This document shows positions 61,111 through 64,000 of a stretch of DNA of 64,000 nt, in pieces. The notes under the pieces were generated by a model, which saw nothing but the letters and a program-made list of their open reading frames with translations, was not told where the DNA came from and made no database searches. Made by a program: the position numbers and the translations under genes. The stretch comes from Pyrocephalus nanus (lineage: Eukaryota > Chordata > Aves > Passeriformes > Tyrannidae). Location: contig CM076260.1 in NCBI GenBank assembly GCA_038380795.1, forward strand, positions 29,112,634-29,176,633, in the 5' to 3' direction. Position 1 is the first letter of the stretch; the number at the start of each line of letters is the position of its first letter.

Positions 61111-64000
61111 CCAGTATCATAACTAGAATGCAGGCTACAATTTAACTGAGGTTCCTCTGTGGAACCCAAAACATTTCCAGCCACAGACAAAACCAACATT
61201 CAGTATGCAGAAATGCATATAAGAGTGACTATGACAATAGGTCTAAACAAATTTTACAAAGCTAAGCTCAGAAGCAATTAGATTTCACCACCCAGCAAAG
61301 GCTTTCATATGTTCTTAAAACAGCTACTATCAACTAACATATCAAGTATAGACTCAACAGAAATAGTTAAGAATTAAAATGCAGAGCTTTAACTCTTCTA
61401 CATTTCTACAAAGGAAAATACAACTCTCGAAGTGATGCATTGTGTTGCTGTTTTTGCAGATGTGAATTATATACTTGAACACCAAGCTTGCTCTAGTGAT
61501 AAATGCAGTCTAAGTTCCTTCCTTGAATACAAAAGATGATAATAGTGAGATGATTATGCAAGTAAGCCTCCCATCATCAGTGTGGGAAAAAGACACGTTG
61601 GTCCTTCAAGACAACAATATATATAGGATGAAGGACAGAGATATGAGTCATCTCATGTGATGTGTCACAGGTCTGAACAGAAGCTATATTAGCTCATTTT
61701 CAGGGCTGCATTTCCCTTCAGGCTGATACAGAAGTTCAAGGCTGCCCTGGACAAAGTTTTAATCCCCTGGGTTAGTACAAGTGTTAAATTATTCATGGAC
61801 TATTATTTTGGGCATCTGCAACTTAACAAGCAAGCAGTGTATTGAAGATAACACAGGAAAACCAAAGCTATAACACTAAAGCCAATAGAGGGCTAAGTCC
61901 TGAAACAAACTGGATTCAAAGTTTTGAATATGAATAAAAACAGATCAAAAGAGCCTTTAAAGTAGTTAAAGCAATTTATATACATGAATTTAGATAAAAC
62001 ATGCAATTAATTCTTGACACACGCTACTGAAACAACAGTTTCCAACTTATTTTTAGTCATCTTTTGCCTAGAAGTGTTAAGTCAGGTAAGAAACACTACA
62101 CCAAAGAATAAAAACAGACATGTAAATGTCTGTACAGGTAACTGCAGTATGCATGTTTGTTTGGGGTTTTTTTGCCATACAGGTTCTTTAAAATGAAAGT
62201 ACTAACTGTTCAGGCTGGTATCTGATAATGCATGCTGCAAGCCTCAGGCTGCTATCTCTGCTGTTACTGGATGTCTGATCAGCTTCATTGAAACCACATT
62301 TTACAGTAGAAAAATCTAAATTTATAGTTAAACCAACTTATTTGAGAGAAGGTCCCCCTCTCTTGAATCACTGCAAGTGATCCATGTAAGAGATCACCCC
62401 CTATCATTTAGCTTAAGGGGTGGAAAGCCAAATTCCAAGAGCTCACTCCTCAGTAAGTACAAGTTAGAGGCATCATCCATGAGCAGCTGTCTCATTCTCA
62501 TTTGAGTTTATACCCACAGGCAATACAGTTAACATCTCTAGATGGACCAAGTTGATATTTATACTTCACAGATTTTTTTTGAAGTAGGTGGCTGCCTACT
62601 CTGAAGGAGCAGAGAAAAAAAAAAAACCAAAATTACTTACAGCAACAGAAACCCCTGGCTTTACCAACCCTATTAGAAGAACACTCTAAAAAAAACTCGA
62701 GACTTCTGCCTTATTTGTTATTCACAGAAGTGGTAGCTGGGTTTAAGACAGTAATTTGTCGGTAAAGCAGGAGCCAGTAACTCACATGAACACAACTAGT
62801 TCAGTATCATTCCGTAGTTTTCAGTAGGCACTGAAGAGCAGCCAGAAGCACTCTCTAGCAGTTCTCTGAGCACACCGCTGAACCCAAATATACTCCGTGC
62901 TCCAGAGAGAGCATTAAAATACCTTATGAGAAATTATATGAACACTGCTTCCAATTTGCTTAGTCTTCACTTCCCCCCCGTACCTTTCCTTCCCATCCAC
63001 CTGCAGCAGATTCAGCTACTCTGTCATTCTACAGTTAAGATTTAGAAGGAGGAGCTGCTTCTGATCCTTAGTCCCTTGCAGACTCAGCATGTTACAATGC
63101 TTTAGACTCGCCGAACTCACATAACCCATAGCCAGATAAGGGAATAGCCTTTCCTACTAGCTGCCTGCTATGTTAATAGTCACTCATAAATAGAAGGCAG
63201 AACACAAATGAAGTTGCAACAAGTTGTAGAATCATGTTTTACTGAAGTTGCACCAAACAACTTCATCAGGGATAAACCCTTTTGTACATAAAAGATCCAG
63301 AAAAGTGTTTCACTGGAAACCATAACCTCCAGTTTAAGATTTCTAAATTGCAGAAGCTATGAAAGACTTTCATGTAAAAGAAAATATTAAGGTGGGAACA
63401 ACTAATCATCAATCGTACCAGCCACAACCCAGAAATCAGTTATGAGGAGCACAGCAAAAACACATTGAAATCAATATAGCAGATTACTTAAGAAAGGAGT
63501 TAAATCAATTAAAGCTAATTTTGAACACCTACTGCAAAAAGCCTGAAACTATTAGGCATTACACTTTAAGTTGATTATGTTTCATTTTCTACATCTACTA
63601 GGTTCAGATAATGAGATATGTTCAAATGATTAACCTGTGGCTCACACAGGATAATTTCTCCTTGTTAGGGATCAAACAGAGCAGGTAAGTTGTTTCTGAT
63701 CAGCTTGGTGCACACCCAGAACTGTAAATGAAGATAGCTTAACAACCTTTTCTGGTTAAATATATTAAAGAATTAAACTTGTGATTTCAATAAATTATCA
63801 AAAAGTAATTGCATAGCATAGCAGAAAGACTTCCCATTCAATTTCTTTTTAGAGGTCTATATATCATGCATGTGGCTTTAAAGTGGCTATGACTGAGGTG
63901 TTTTAAAAGATGTATATCTAATCTTGGGCAAGAAGTGTAGAAATTAATATTGACAAACATTTCTTGCACGGCACTGCCCTCTAGTGAAGTCACATGAAAA

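Larger units (their letters stand above)
58108..64000 (-). other. LMBRD1: LMBRD1 intron 7, 3' part (continues past window)
   Basis: I looked on the minus strand for the family sequence preceding AYGMS (a membrane span ending near ITYT followed by a GT donor) and did not find it, so intron 7 is at least 5.9 kb. The stretch contains CR1 fragments at 59105-59285 and 60540-61110. A 45-bp exon-like block lies at 62641-62685. Confidence 0.75.

Noticed and set aside
1..64000. CRISPR array, tRNA, rRNA, bacterial operon or an integrated viral genome
   Set aside because: No regularly spaced repeats, no cloverleaf with A/B boxes, no rRNA blocks and no gag/pol/env-like frames were seen; only solo LTRs and LINE fragments.

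Overview
The window is AT-rich vertebrate DNA, almost certainly avian. The evidence is repeated fragments of CR1 LINEs ending in the characteristic 3' tail (ATTCTATG-type repeats at 8560-8583; its complement at 23121-23145), together with LTRs whose ends and internal blocks match endogenous-retrovirus LTRs common in birds, probably Neoaves (inferred from memory of those families, not from a search). Almost none of the open frames shown by a simple six-frame translation is a gene.

One real gene is certain: the 3' half of LMBRD1 (lysosomal cobalamin transport protein LMBD1) on the minus strand. Nine coding exons (exons 8-16 if the human 16-exon structure applies) lie between 58107 and 29668. 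All join in phase with GT/AG splice sites and give 329 residues, corresponding to about residues 213-540 of the 540-residue human protein. The first seven exons and the promoter lie beyond the right edge; 58108-64000 is the 3' part of intron 7.

Layout: 1-27.4 kb is intergenic, holding CR1 fragments (about 1.5, 8.2, 10.9, 17.0, 22.2 and 23.1 kb) and two LTRs of one broad type in opposite orientations (13.3 and 26.8 kb). The presumed LMBRD1 3' UTR/downstream flank is 27.9-29.67 kb. LMBRD1 exons and introns fill 29.67-64 kb; the introns hold further CR1 pieces (31.8, 59.1, 60.5 kb) and LTR-derived pieces (47.3, 54.0 kb). From human gene order, the left flank would face ADGRB3 and the right flank COL19A1; neither is visible here.

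I found no bacterial-type operon, CRISPR, tRNA or rRNA, and no convincing new multi-gene system. The items most worth a second look are a 26-bp perfect palindrome in LMBRD1 intron 13, a 170-codon unassigned open frame at 12 kb, a protein-like 86-codon frame just downstream of LMBRD1, a frame-preserving cryptic exon candidate in intron 7, and an LTR with its own TATA and poly(A) signals antisense inside LMBRD1.
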